Positions 19,600 to 36,699 of a DNA stretch of 64,000 bases are shown one piece after another; position 1 is the stretch's first letter, and every line of letters begins with the position of its first letter. The stretch is from Pegoplata infirma. Lineage: Eukaryota; Arthropoda; Insecta; Diptera; Anthomyiidae. The stretch is taken from assembly GCA_963921195.1 (NCBI GenBank), contig OY992540.1:13399136-13463135 (forward strand), in the 5' to 3' direction. Made by a program: the position numbers and the translations under genes. The notes under the pieces were generated by a model. It did no database searches. It was not told the DNA's origin and saw only the letters and a list, made by a program, of their open reading frames with translations.

Positions 19600-22500
19600 A
19601 TGTCTAATGGTAATCGTGGTCCTGGGCCCATACCCAATCGTTGGCTGTATTGTCCACGTAAAAGTGAAACGATCATTGCGGAGAAATTTTTGGCATTTAA
19701 AACTCCATTGAAGGCTGACTTCACCAGCCAAATGCCCATGGAATGTATTTTCCTGCCAGATATGTTGTTTGGGTATTGCAAAACATTAAAACTAAAATTG
19801 GGCTTATGGATTGATTTGACCAACACCAAACGATTTTATGATCGTTCGATAGTGGAAGCACAGGGAGCACAATATCACAAATTGCAGTGTCGGGGTCATG
19901 GGGAAACACCATCACCCGAACAAACACAAGCGTTTATAGAAATTGTAGATAGTTTTATTAATGAAAGACCATTTGATATTATTGCTGTTCACTGTACGCA
20001 TGGTTTTAATCGTACTGGGTTTTTAATTGCTTCCTATTTGGTAGAACGCTTAGACTGTTCGGTTGAGGGGGCACTGTCAATGTTCGCCGCTGCCAGACCT
20101 CCGGGAATTTACAAACAGGATTACATCAATGAATTGTATCGCCGATACGAAGATATAGAAGATGCCACTCCTGCCCCTGAACTACCAGAATGGTGTTTAG
20201 AATTTGATGACTCTGGACATGGCGGCCAAGGCGGCAGCGGTATTGGGCAAAAGCGAAAATACGACGAATCAGCGCATTCTTCTAATTCACAACAAGCTAA
20301 GGCTGCTCGACAACAACATTCCAATGGTAGTTTAGGTCTTATTGAGAATTTAGACGATCAGCCAGACGATCCCGATGCTAATGATGACAACAATGGTGAT
20401 GAGGGCGATGGCAGCAAAGAAGGAAATGGAGATGATAAGCCACGTAAGAAACGGCGACGTGAATTAATTGTCAAAAATGCCACCTTCATGGAAGGTGTGC
20501 CCGGTGTTGTTTGGGTACAAGATCAACCCCGCCTGGGAGAATTGCAACAAAAGGTTCAAGATATGTGTGGCTGGAAGAAAAGTGGTTTTCCTGGTTGTCA
20601 ACCAGTATCGATGGATCGTTCTAATATAAAACGTTTGCATGAAATACCATATCGTGTATCATGGAAAGCAGATGGTTCGAGGTAAGTTTTTAAAATTTAA
20701 AAGAAAGTTATACGGACCCTGTCGCCCTGTATGAAACTAACAAATCGTGGTAGAAAAGTTTCAGTTTTTCGGCAAAATGGGCAAGATAATATAGGCGTGG
20801 TCAAACATGGTAAAATTGACAACTCTGAAATTTTCGAAACACATTTATTTAATAGAGTTTTGTATGGGCATTTTTTTTTTTGTTTTGGAAATTGACGTAA
20901 TATATTTGTTTTTTGTAAAAAATTCAGAACTATGAGTTTTCCAAATTTAACCTAAAAATCGATGTTGCAAAAAAACGTAATTTTTGAAATGAAAGCTCCT
21001 TAAATTCTCTAGAAAATCTCAAATTTCCAGAGAGATGTTATTTTTTGTTTTCGAGAAAAATACCATTGAACTTCAAAGTATTCTAAAATATGATAAAATT
21101 GAGTCATTTTTGCATGACATCGGATTATGGTTAATTTTTTCTATAGCTGCTCTCTAAAAATTTGACATATTGTAAATAATTGAGTAATTTAAAAATATTT
21201 AAAAAATAATTACAACTGGTGTGTTGAAAAAAAATAAATATTTTTATCCAAAATTTATTAAATTCAGAACCAATTCTGAATTTTTTCATATATATATATG
21301 TCCTTTATTTAAATATCAATAGAAATGGAATTTCTATTTTTTCTAAATTTGGAAAGGCAATAAACTCTGTAAGTATGACCTTGATCCAACATTTTTTTCG
21401 GTGGTTCGTTTAAAATAAAAAGCTCCATATATTCGTCATACTCGATCGTTTTAAAGTCAATCTAGCGATGTCCGTCTTCTCGTTAAAATTACGATCCCGT
21501 CGAAAATATTAAACAGTGATGACTGTATCTATGAAAAAAATACTTGACGTTGCTTCGAGAAGTTCTGTATTAAATCTTTAAGGACACATCAAAAATTTTG
21601 GTATATTCCACATAACCTAAAAATACCAAATGCTTTTTTACGGCTGCAGATGGAAACTTGCAAACGGAATTTGATACAGAATGATATTTAAACAAGAAAA
21701 ATATTTTTTTTACTCAAAAAATTTATTTGTACACAAACTTTATTCAAGAGTATTTTTTTTTATTCAAAAAAATGTTTTCTTCAACTTTATAACTAGCTTC
21801 TTGCAACTATCTTTTTTACATGGTGGGGTATCAATATGTTCGGCAAGACCGAATATAACTTTATTACTTGTTTTAAATAAAATGGGAATTCTAAATGTTA
21901 ATGATTACTAAGAAAAATTTATTTTAAACCTTGATATATGTATATGTATTTTCGTTTTCAGATATATGATGTTAATTAATAAACGTGATGAAATCTATTT
22001 CTTTGATCGCAATAATTCATGCTTCCAAGTTGAAAATTTAAGTTTTGTAAAATCTTCAAATCTAACTGAACATTTGGAGAATACTCTCATTGATGGAGTA
22101 AGTCAAAACGAAAAACTTGATTTTACTATACAAATAAATCTTATTTATAACATATATTCGTCTTTTCTTAAGGAAATGGTTTTAGATAAATATAAAGGAG
22201 AAATTATGCCACGTTACCTCATTTATGATATTATTCAATTCTCCAATCATAATGTTGGCAAAGAACCTTTCTTTCCCAATCGTTTGAAATGCATAGAAAG
22301 GGAACTTATAGGACCTCGAATTAAAGCAATCGAAAAGGGCATAATACATCGACCCTCAGAGCCATTTAGCATACGCAACAAAGAATTTTGGGATATAAGA
22401 CAATCATCCTCATTGTTGGGAGAAAAATTTGCAAAATCTTTATTACATGAACCAGATGGTTTGATATTTCAACCATCAGAACAACCTTATACTGCGGGCG

Positions 22501-25500
22501 TATGTTCAGATGTTTTTAAATGGAAACCGATGGACATGAATTCGGTAGATTTTCGCATGAAAATCCATGTGGAAGATGGAGCTGGGTAAGCATATTAAAA
22601 TAAAGATCCATATTTTTTAAATATATTTTCTTTTATTAATTTATTTATGTAGAATTGTTAAACGTAAAGTATGTTTATTATTTGTTGGTGGTCATGAAGT
22701 ACCATTTGCTCAAATGAAATATACTAAATCTCTTAAAGATTTAGATAATAAGATTGTTGAGTGTACGGTAAATCCGCAATTTCAATGGGAGTTTATGCGT
22801 GAACGTACAGATAAAACTATGCCCAATAGTTACAATACAGCAGTGTGTAAGTTTTATTAAACACAATTTTGTTCAATTGTTTTTCAAAAAAAAAATCAGT
22901 GCTTTCAATTAAAATTTTGAAAATAGATTAATATATAATTTTAGAAAATGTTAGCGTCCAACCTGAATCAAATTACGTCGCGTAAGGCGTAACGCCCAAT
23001 AATTTTTCGTTTCTAATATTTAAATGTGAGTTACCTAAATCAAACGGACGTAAAAATTTCAAATTTGATGTGTTTGTTTTTGTTTTTTTTTTACGTCTTG
23101 CGCTACGCATTTGATTCTGGTTCGACCATTAAGTGTAATTTAGAATTGAGATAATCAGAACAAAAATATTAACGAATCAGCTTAGCAACTAGATATGATA
23201 TGTTAACTTGTGGTAATTTGTTTTACCAAAATGTTGTATGTTCAGGTTTATTTTAAAAGTATTTGGTTTACTGGAGTTTTTATTACCTGTTAGCCGTCAA
23301 TTGTTGTCCAGTTGGGTGGTTTTTTAGAATTTCAAAATTGTCTTTTTTTAACATGATAATGTTGTTAGGCTAATGTCTAATTGAAAAAATAATGCAGGAC
23401 GCTACCTCAGTTTGACTATATAAGCTACCGACTAACAAAAAAGAAAATTAGAATTACTATTTTCATTTTCTTAAAACCAAAAAGTTTTGTAACTTCGATT
23501 TGTAACTTGTATAATAATTTACCTGCTGGTTAATAAAACGTAACATAATTATTTTTCGTTAATTTTTTTTTTTCATCAAAACTTTTTTTACCATTTTTTT
23601 TTTTCATAAATTTTTTATTTTTCATAAAAAAAAAAAAAATTTTAAACAATTTTTTTTTTACATCAAATTTTTTTTTCATCAATTTTTTCACAAAATTTTT
23701 TTTTCATCAATAAAATTTTTTTATCAAATTTTTTGTTCATTAAATTTTTTTTTTCATTAAATTTTTTGTTCATTAAATTTTTTTTTTTATCAAACTTTTT
23801 TTTTCAATTTTTTTTTTCAAAAAAAAAAAAAATATTAGAATTTTTACACAACTCATAAGGTACATTGCAATTTAGTAATATTTCTAAGAATTAGAAATAT
23901 GAAACAAAAATTCAAACCTAACGGACATTTTTCAAGACTTGAAAAGTCCTACTAAGGGTTAACAATGGGAAAAATACAACTCTGTTAAAAGTTAAGATGG
24001 ATTAAGTTTCTGCCAAATGAATACAACACGAATTGATGGTGAATACGGGTTATTCAACACAAAGAGGAGTTATTCCAATTCTCAATTTCTTCAAAAGTTT
24101 CATTTAAATGGCTAATTTTAATCTGACACACATTAAGTGTGTGGCAATCGAAGGAGTGCTGATGATGGAAGGGTGGCATCTTCCGAAAGCTGTCGACATC
24201 TCCACTTAGCCTGTGTTGTCACTTGATGTTTTTCAGATTTTCTCATTGTACAACAATATTAAATAATTAATATGGACTCAAACCGAACTAAATAAAAATT
24301 CATTTATTAGAATTTTTTTTTCATCAAAATTTTTTTTACATCAAAAATTTTTTTTCATAATTTTGTATTTCATGAAAAAAAAAATATATTTTTTTTTCAT
24401 TTTTATACCCTCCACTTACAAGGGAAGTCTCCCTAGTGTCACACGCGGAAATTTATGGAATTGGTTTTATTTTGTAGATCAGAAAATATAAAGGGACACG
24501 TATTTTTTTTTAGCGGCCCAAATTCATATTTAGGGGAAAAAAGGAGGGGATAGACAAGGCCATTTTTCAGTTTTTTTCGTTTATCTCCTATAATATGCAA
24601 AGAAACCTAGTCATGTTACACACCAAATGAAATGTCTTTGGAAAACCTATCTACGTGTGCTATGTTAGGTTAGGTTTAGGTTAGGTGTGCTAAGAATGTG
24701 TCCAAGCATGCACAACTTTTCGTCATATTAAGTAAAATACCAAAATTTTAGGACATTTTTGTTAATAAGTCGAAAAATATTAACTTCTTTGGCCCGTTGT
24801 TAGCACCACGAGATAGATATTTTTAATACCTTTAATCTGATACCACACATGTCTATATTAATTTTGTTTAACTAGGCTTAAATCGAAAAAAATGAAAAAG
24901 GTCAATTTCCCCCATACAAATCGACCCCCCCCCCCCCTAAAAATGAGTTTGGGCCGCTAAAAAAATACGTGTCGAATTAATTTTCGTTCTTAACAACATA
25001 TCCAAATTTCATGAAGATCGGAGGGTGACACCAGGGAGACTTCCCTTGTTAGTGATATAGGGTTATTTATTTAGCGTATGGATATATAAGTTAGTCATTT
25101 CGTTTGTAACTCATCGAAATATCGTTCTAGAACCCCATAATGTTTTGATCAGTGATCGATTTTAAGACATTCCAGCGATATCCCTCTGTCCGTCTGTGGA
25201 AATGGTGATCACGGCCAAAGTATTAAAAAGATAAGACTTAGCATATTTACTTGTTGTTGTCCTAAGCAGTTTGATATTTCATTTGAGCGAAATCGGTTCA
25301 GCGGTTCAAAAGTAATGAAAGAAAATGTAAGGACACCTTGAAAATTGTGGTACATTCAACATAGCCTAAAAATACAAAATGCTTCAATTCGGCTTCTGGT
25401 TGACACATGTGAACATAATTGTTCAACGAATAGTATTTAAACAAGTACAAACATATTTTTTTACAAAAAAAAAATTTTCGCAGATTTTTTTATGTTTTTT

Positions 25501-25992
25501 TTTTTTTGCAAATAATTTTTTGTTTACATTGTGGAGGTTATCAATACATTCGGCATGGTCGAATTTAACTTTTTTACTTGTTTTTTACTAAAACTACTTT
25601 TTCATCAAGTCTAAACCTTTGAATTTTTTTTGATGATTTTCGAAATGTTAATTTTTTTGAATTTCAATTGAAATTATTTGAAAAACAATTGGAAAAAATG
25701 CACTTAGTATAAAATAATTTATTAATAATACTTTGAACTTGTTACAGCTGTCATTGAGAGTATTCGTCATCCTGTTACAAAAGAGATTTTATTGGATTAT
25801 ATAGCTAATTATGGTTTTCGTAATGATAACGATATGATGCCACCACCTCGCAATAACCAACATCATCAACATCATCAGCAGCAGCAGCAGCAACATCATA
25901 ATCAAAAACAGCAGCAGCAACAGCAACAGCAACATCATAATCAAAAACAACAGCAGCAACATCCTCATCATCATCCACACCAACAACAATAA
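19600..25992 (+). CDS. mRNA-cap: mRNA-capping enzyme (RNA triphosphatase + guanylyltransferase), five coding exons
   Basis: Exons read as 19600-20681, 21962-22097, 22173-22585, 22653-22846 and 25748-25992 (2070 nt, 689 aa), all with GT-AG borders and matching phase. This nuclear enzyme removes the gamma phosphate from nascent pre-mRNA and adds GMP to make the 5' cap. The N-terminal cysteine-phosphatase-type triphosphatase has [10 protein letters not shown] with catalytic Cys 132. An acidic linker with a basic KPRKKRRR stretch (about 250-290) follows. The guanylyltransferase has KADG (Lys 356, the GMP-binding lysine, at the end of exon 1), TLIDGE rebuilt across the exon 2/3 junction, DGLIFQP, KWKP and motif [10 protein letters not shown]. 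The last exon adds an unusual Gln/His-rich tail of about 50 residues. ATG 19600 has a favourable CAAAATG context. A 75-nt intron (22098-22172) is open in frame and easily missed. Confidence 0.95.
20682..21961 (+). other. Intron 1 of the capping-enzyme gene
   Basis: Donor GTAAGT at 20682, acceptor TTTTCAG ending 21961. Holds AT-rich DNA and, at about 21395-21875, a truncated mini-me copy (TCTAGCGATGTCCGTC ... ACCGAATATAACTTTATTAC) in the gene's orientation. Confidence 0.75.
22954..23128. mobile_element. PIF/Harbinger-like MITE with CGTCGCGTAAGGCG ends
   Basis: Imperfect inverted ends GCGTCCAACCTGAATCAAAT / ATTTGATTCTGGTTCGACCA between TTA trinucleotides (22951-22953, 23129-23131). 175 bp, non-coding. 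Confidence 0.65.
23565..23835. repeat. Tandem T-rich array, TTTTTTTCATCAAA units
   Basis: About 15 degenerate units of 14-22 bp, each a T run followed by CATCAAA, CATTAAA or CATAAA. A smaller cluster recurs at 24310-24400. Replication slippage is the simplest origin. Confidence 0.7.
24402..25586 (+). mobile_element. mini-me copy split by a Harbinger-like MITE
   Basis: TATACCCTCCACTTA at the left and GTCATTTCG..GAACCCCATAA..CCGTCTGTGG then GTCGAATTTAACTTTTTTAC at the right belong to one mini-me. It is interrupted at 24419-25048. Confidence 0.65.
24419..25048. mobile_element. PIF/Harbinger-like MITE, CAAGGGAAGTCTCCCT ends
   Basis: Inverted ends CAAGGGAAGTCTCCCT / AGGGAGACTTCCCTTG between TTA duplications (24416-24418, 25049-25051). 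630 bp. The interior includes a C-rich run and GTTAGGTTAGGTTTAGGTTA at about 24665. No ORF. Confidence 0.8.
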
Positions 25993-26634
25993 ATGTAGAT
26001 GAATAAAAAAATCATTATGATTTTTTTAATCTCAATTTAATTTTTACCATTTTCAGCGTTTATTTCAAATTTTTAAAATAATTGAAATTTATTAGTTTCA
26101 AATTGAAATTCAAAAACTAACGGAAGCAAAACAAAATCTCTCATTAAGAATTCAAAAACTATCATATTAAAAAAAAAATTTATCAAAAATTTAAATTTTT
26201 ATTTTAAAAATACAATTTTAAATTATAAAACGGATTTTATAATTAAAAAACACAGAAATTTAAGTTTGACTCAAATGGTAATTCTATCTTTATTAATTTG
26301 ATTTTCTAAATTTAAAAAATTTTGTTTTGATTGTTCAGAAAAAAAACGTAATTTTAATTGCGACTAGTATATTTAGAATTTTAAATTGAATATTTAAATT
26401 TCAATTATTTAACACATAGTTGAAAATGAGTTCAAACACAACAAATGTCGTTATACACAAACAAACACAGACAAAAAAATTTAACTTTAGTTATTGAAAT
26501 TATGATTTTTTTAAATTAATTCATATATCTTATTAATTGCAAAACAAACTAAATACAGTTTGGTTTCAAACTTGAAAAATTGTACTACAATTTATTTTTA
26601 TTTTTTAATTGTAAAAACAAATTCGATTTAACAA
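25993..26634. other. Convergent 3' UTR space between mRNA-cap and Dus2
   Basis: 642 bp of AT-rich DNA separates the two stop codons. A plus-strand AATAAA lies 10 nt after the capping-enzyme stop (26002-26007), and a minus-strand AATAAA lies about 40 nt past the Dus2 stop (TTTATT at 26591-26596). No repeat or ORF recognised. Confidence 0.5.
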
Positions 26635-31298
<4,664 letters not shown>

Positions 31299-31489
31299 AT
31301 GTACAATAACAATGTTAACATTTCGTAGTGAATGTTCGTGCTAAAAATGAAGAAAATCAAAACAAAGCAGGGTTTGAAAATCATTACCTTTAATGTTGAC
31401 CAGGGTTTGAAAAAGCTACTCTCTCAATAACGTTACTTTGAGGGCTCGCTACTCAATTTTCAAATTAATGAGATTTTAAAATCTCATTT

Positions 31490-32512
31490 TAACACCTCGA
31501 AATATTGGTCTAGGACACCATAAAGTGTTTATATTCATGATCCTTGATCGATTTTAAGCCTATCTATGAATGTACGTCTGTCTGTAGAAAACAAGCTAAC
31601 TTTTGATGACTTTACTAAGACTGCTGAAGTTTGGAATATATGTTGGTCATTTACCTGCTCAGGTAGGTATTGCAATTCAGCGAAATCGGTCCAGTCATTC
31701 AAAAGTTATAAGCAAAAGAGTGAATTTCGGCAAGGGTTTTTCGCGAATTTACGATATAAAGAATACGCTAATTTTTGAAGAACAACCCCGAGGCTGCTGA
31801 AGGTTGGCATATATTTTTGTTGTTCGCCTGGTCTGCTTGGTATTAAATTCAGCCAAATCGGTTCAGTGGTTACAACTTTATAAGCAAAACCATGAATTTC
31901 AGATTGCTTTCACCTCTAATTCGCGTGTAGAAAAACCCTTAACCCTTTAACGACCACAGGCAAGTATACTTGCCAAAGCGATTATTTTTGTTCAAGTAAA
32001 GATAGGGTAAATGTCACAAAAGATGAATTTTAGAGTATTGTTTGGGCAACAAAAGTGTAGTTTATAGTAAGTCTCTCATTTCATCCACTTACTCACTGTA
32101 AGCCCTCAAAGTTTGTAAAATAATTTTCTCTATTTTAGGGACAAATGATCTTTATTTGTGGAGCAAAATCGGGTCCAATTTTTTGTTTCATAACTATTAT
32201 TAGGTCACAGATCTCGACCATGAATAGAATCTCAAAATCGTTTCGGCTGAAAATGTATGGTACGTCACAAAAATATGTTACAACGTATCAAAAATATTTA
32301 ACACTAAAAAAAATACACCCGAAAAAAAATTTTACACCCAAAAAAAATATTAGTTTTTTTTTCAAAAATTACAAAAAAAAAGTTTTTTACTCAAAATAAA
32401 ATATTTCTTTTCAAAATTGTTAATATCTTTCACATTAGAAAATTTTTCTATCACTTAAAAATTACATTGAAAATTTCATGGATTCGAATTTAACTTTTCT
32501 ACTTGTTTTTTT
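31490..32512 (+). mobile_element. mini-me element with a piggyBac-like 5' end inside
   Basis: Starts CACCTCGAAATATTGGTCTA, has GTCTGTCTG near 31575, and ends GAATTTAACTTTTCTACTTG. At 31939 TTAA is followed by CCCTTTAACGACCACAGGC, about 220 bp of which match the left end of the element at 33069, marking a truncated copy of that family. Confidence 0.6.
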
Positions 32513-33068
32513 TTATCACTCTAGTGATAGAGGGTATATCGTCACCTAAAATGCAAAACGCCCTATCTAACATTTTATAAATTTTACAGGAGAAGCAAAA
32601 AACGTGTTTATATAAAAACTATAAAAGTTTTCATTACAAATTTCTTAAATATTAGTAAAAACACACAAACAAATTCATTTCTGTTAAAATAAATGATAAA
32701 TTTTTAATATTTGAAAAGTTATGTTAGTAACGCCCTTTTGTCTTGTAATTTTCAGAAACACAAAAAGCCCTAACTGCACTGACGATGTTTAAAAACACCA
32801 AGCAGATGTGTTATAAAATGTAACAACATGCTAAGAAAATGTTATACTGAATGTTGTTTTATCATATAGAACTCTAACAAAATGTGGGCGGTATTGTAAA
32901 AAGGGGCGTGGCACCTGCTATATAACCTAACACTGCAAAATGTCTCATTTTGGATTCTGTTAAACACGTGCTAACTAAATTCGATACAAAATGTTAATTT
33001 ACCATTTTAAAGCTCCATGTCAAATGAGGGTATGGCCCGAAATAACCTAATGCATCAAAATGCTTTAA

Positions 33069-34387
33069 CCTTTTAACGACCACAGGCAACTATACTTCCC
33101 AAATGATTTTTTGCGATTTTTTTTTTTGTTCAAGTAAAAGATAGTATAAATGTGCTAAAAGATGAATTATAGAAGAGTTTTAGAGAAACAAAAGTTTTGT
33201 TTTCATTAAGTCTCTAACTGGGTCCACTTACTCACTATAAGTTCTCAAAGTCTGCGAAGTAGTAAATATATTAGGGACAAAATTATATTTACTTGACAGG
33301 CGAAATAAGGGTCAAGAGGGGGTTCAGAAATCCAAATTCTTGTAGATTAACTATTATTAATTTGCATTTCTTACAGATCACAGCGAGTACCAAAATGGCC
33401 TTGGCAAAAACAGCGTAATAAGGGTTAAGGAGGCGCCCAATTTTTTATGCGTAATAGAAAGAAAAACACTTCGGTCAAAAATGTAAGGTCGTCAAAGCGT
33501 TTACTCGGCTTCTGGAAAATTTCTTAAGATCTACAGCAAATATTGGGCATTTGATAGATATCTCACTCGCTTCTCACAAAGCTCCTAAAGAAAATACCTA
33601 GGCTTTATTTTGAGTTAAAAAAGGGCCGGTTTTAAAAAAATGCAAACAAGTTTTTGATTTTGCAAAAAAAAAGTAAAAAATTTTTTTTTTTTAAAGATTA
33701 AAGAAATAGCTATCTTAAACTCTCGGGACACATTTTACTAGGAACATTAGGTAATCAGTTATATCGATGCAAAAAAACACCTGCTTGACCAAAATGTAAA
33801 ATTACGTTGAAAAATTGTGACTATTGGTTTTAAAAGTTGTGTCACTTGAGATGAAAACCCCCATATGTAAATGATGAAATTTGACACATGTTTTTATTTT
33901 ATCTTTTCTTCGCCCTGTATTTAATGTAAGCGATATTAGACATCAACTTTTTTATTTCTGTCCCTTTTGATGAAGAAATTATAGCTTTCCAATGAAGCTA
34001 ACGTTTTTTGTTATATACAGGGGGGTAACTATGTAACTTGATAGTTGTCAATCGTATCGTTATTCCATTACCATATAGTGCCATATTATGGTAATAGAAT
34101 AATGGGCTCACGATGACGATTATCAAGTTACATAATTATCCCCCTGTATTTTTTGTAATAATAGCAAAAATTATAATTAAAAACATTTTTTTTTACTTAT
34201 TTAACGAAAAATTTACTTTGAATTTTATTCAATCGGAATGAAAAACTTCCAATCATGTTTTTTATCGTCATTAATTATTAAATTTTATGTAGAATTTATA
34301 TCTTACTTAAGACAAATTGTACTGCATAACTTGCGATTTCTATAGCTGAAAAGAAACAATTCTCGTGAGAGTGCGGGCCTGAAGGGG
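33069..34387. mobile_element. piggyBac-like non-autonomous element
   Basis: TTAA duplications (33065-33068 and 34388-34391) flank a 1.3-kb insert beginning CCTTTTAACGACCACAGGC and ending GCCTGAAGGGG. The same left end follows another TTAA at 31939, which supports the boundary. No ORF of transposase length. Confidence 0.55.
34018..34146. mobile_element. mariner-type MITE, CAGGGGGGTAA ends
   Basis: 129 bp between TA dinucleotides; ends CAGGGGGGTAACTATGTAAC and the near-perfect inverse ending TTATCCCCCTG. Deepest level of this nest. Confidence 0.75.
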
Positions 34388-35704
34388 TTAATTGGTAAAT
34401 TTCTAAACTTTATTTTTTGTGTACATATACATATATTTTTCCTATTGAAGTGGACATTGTGGAAGAAGAAGCATAAAAAAATGTTTAATCTTAAAAAATA
34501 ACAGTTGCGTCGGCAATGTTATGTATACAAATGTGTAGTTGGGGCTTTTTGGTTTAACATATATCATAGCATGTAGTTAGGGCTTTTTGAATTTTGTTAA
34601 TAAAATCCCCATTTTTGATTAAAGGAGTCTAAATTTTTTTGTGGACATGTATTTTGATCCAATACATAAGAATCAATTAAAAACGCGATTTTGAATTTTT
34701 TGTTAGTTAGGGCGTTTTGCATTTTAGGTGACGATATATAAGTTTGTCATTCCGTTTGCAACACATCGAAATATTGGTCTAGGACCCCATAAAGTATATA
34801 TATTCATGATCCTCGATCGATTCTAAGTCGATCTAGCAATTTCCGCCCGTCTGTCTGTCCGTCCGTAGAAAACACGCTAACTTTTGAAAGACTTTACAGA
34901 GGCTCCTGAAGTTTGACATATATGTTGGTCATTTACCTGGTCAGGTTGGTATTGCAATCCAGCCAAATCGGTCCAGTGGTTCAAAAGTTATGAGCAAAAG
35001 AGTAAATTTCGGCAAGGGTTTTTTCCGAATTTACGAGATAAAAACACGATAACTTTCGAAAGACAATAATGAGACTGCTGCAACGTGGTATGTATCTTTG
35101 CCGTTCCCCAGGTCTGTTTGGTATTAAATTTCAGCTCAATCGGTCCAGTGGTTCAAAAGTTATAAGCAAAACCCCGAATTTCAGATTGGGTTCATCTTAA
35201 ATGCCACGTGGTAAACAAGTTTAAAAAGCATTGGTGGTAACTTAGCAATGCTTTTCAAGCTTGGTTAGTTTTAAAGTAATGCTTTTTAAACTTGTTTAGT
35301 TTTAAAAGCACTGGTACCTTAAAAATTACACTCGAAAAAAATTTTACACTCAAAAAAAATTTTACACTCAAAAAAATTTTTTTTTTACAAAAATGTCTAT
35401 ATTTTGTTTACATACGTATGTACGTTCATTCACTCAGAAATATTTTTACATTAAAAAAAACATTACACTCGAAAAAAGTTTTACACTCAAAAAAAAAAAA
35501 TTAGTAATTTTTCTTTTTTTTTTAATGACAAAAAAAGTTTTTTACTCAAAATAAAATGTTTGTAATAAAAAGTGTTAATTTTTTCACGTTAAAAATGTAC
35601 TATCCATTGTGGAGGGTATCCATAGATTCGGCAAAGTCGAATTTTATTTTTCTACTTGTTTTTTTTAAGGTCTAAAAAAGTTTGCCATTTCGTTTGTAAC
35701 ACAT

Positions 35705-35946
35705 CCAAGCAAAATTTTCTGTTCTAAATAATCGGTTCCAGAACGCATCAAATTACCCTGCAACCGGTTCTACTTAACATTCCAGAATCAATGATTTTTG
35801 TTTGAAATTGTCCCGAAAGCAATCGTTTTTTAGAGCAAGTAGTTTTTTTGAAAAATAATTTTACATAGAAAATGTTGTTGTGATTACCGTAGAATATATT
35901 AAAGAATCTATTGAACCAGGAATTTGTTACAAAAAATTTTCCTGGG
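35705..35946 (+). mobile_element. 242-bp MITE, CCMAGSAAAATTTT family copy 1
   Basis: Ends CCAAGCAAAATTTTCTGTTC / AAAAAATTTTCCTGGG, inserted in a degraded mini-me whose sequence resumes with ATCGTAATATTGG at 35947. An inverted copy of equal length lies at 36293. Confidence 0.7.
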
Positions 35947-36292
35947 ATCGTAATATTGGCATGGGACCCCATATTTATGATCCTCAATCGATTTTTAGGC
36001 GACGTCCGTTTGTCTGTTGAAATGGCGATCAAGGCCAAAATATTACACACAGATGCTTGTATCATCATTTTTTCACAAAAATTTGTTTTACCAATTTTCT
36101 TTTTCAAAATAAGTGTTTTTAAATATTTTTTTTTTTTTCACGATCATCATATAAATTTTATTTATCTTCCAATCGTATACCTGTAGATTTAAACCAAAAA
36201 ACATGTTAACTAAATAAATTAAAATTTTTAGAAAAATATGATTCTGGGGGGTCATGGTTTGTTTGAAACAATTCAATAAATAATTTTTACTA

Positions 36293-36534
36293 CCCAGGAA
36301 AATTTTTTGGAACAAATTCCTATAACAATAGATTCTTGAATATATTCTATGGTAATCAAAACAAAATTTTCAATGTAAAATTATTTTTCAAAAAAACTAC
36401 TTGCTCTAAAAAACGATTGCTTTCGGGACAATTTCAAACAAAAATCATTGATTCTGGAACGTGAAGTAGAATCGGTTGCAGGGTAAAATGATGCGTTCTG
36501 GAACCGATTTTTTGGAACGGAAAATTTTGCTGGG
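36293..36534 (-). mobile_element. 242-bp MITE, CCMAGSAAAATTTT family copy 2
   Basis: Same family in the opposite orientation with TA on both sides (36291-36292, 36535-36536). The two copies form an inverted pair 350 bp apart, close to the Rubicon 3' end. I see nothing else between 36537 and the Rubicon stop codon. Confidence 0.75.
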
Positions 36535-36699
36535 TACATCTAAAAATACAATTTGTATACAAATTTGTTCGGATATTCTTTAAATAAACGGAGGTTAAAC
36601 ACAAAGACAAACAAAAAACAACGATAAAAAACAATTAAACAAAATATACACTAACACTAGAGATTTAAATTCATCTTTTTTTTGTTTTGTTTGCTAAAT

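Larger units (their letters stand above)
22847..25747 (+). other. Intron 4 of the capping-enzyme gene, filled with repeats
   Basis: Donor GTAAGT at 22847, acceptor TTGTTACAG ending 25747. Contents: a TTA-flanked MITE (22954-23128), a tandem array of TTTTTTTCATCAAA-like units (23565-23835, with more at 24310-24400), about 470 bp of unrecognised DNA between them, and a mini-me (about 24402-25586) split by a Harbinger-like MITE. Confidence 0.75.
32539..34734. mobile_element. 2.2-kb TIR transposon remnant
   Basis: Ends TCGTCACCTAAAATGCAAAA and the inverted form, about 32 bp with one mismatch, lie in the TATATA of the host mini-me (TA or ATAT duplication). It has no transposase frame and carries a piggyBac-like element at 33069-34387. 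Confidence 0.75.
32513..35663 (+). mobile_element. mini-me element split by a 2.2-kb transposon
   Basis: The left stub ATCACTCTAGTGATAGAGGG (32517-32538) continues at 34735 with ATATAAGTTTGTCATTCC and the full mini-me body to TTTTTCTACTTG at about 35660. The 3' half has arrays of TTTTACACTCAAAAAAAA (35325-35500). Confidence 0.75.

Noticed and set aside
24663..24690. TTAGGTTAGG-like telomeric repeat
   Set aside because: Only a few irregular units inside a Harbinger-like MITE, and flies of this group lack TTAGG telomeres.
25789..25989. Leu/Met-rich reverse-strand frame
   Set aside because: Complement of the Gln/His repeat in the last capping-enzyme exon.
35292..35504. Lys/Phe-rich frame with TLKKNF repeats
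   Set aside because: Product of the TTTTACACTCAAAAAAAA microsatellite inside a mini-me; the same pattern is seen at 32300.
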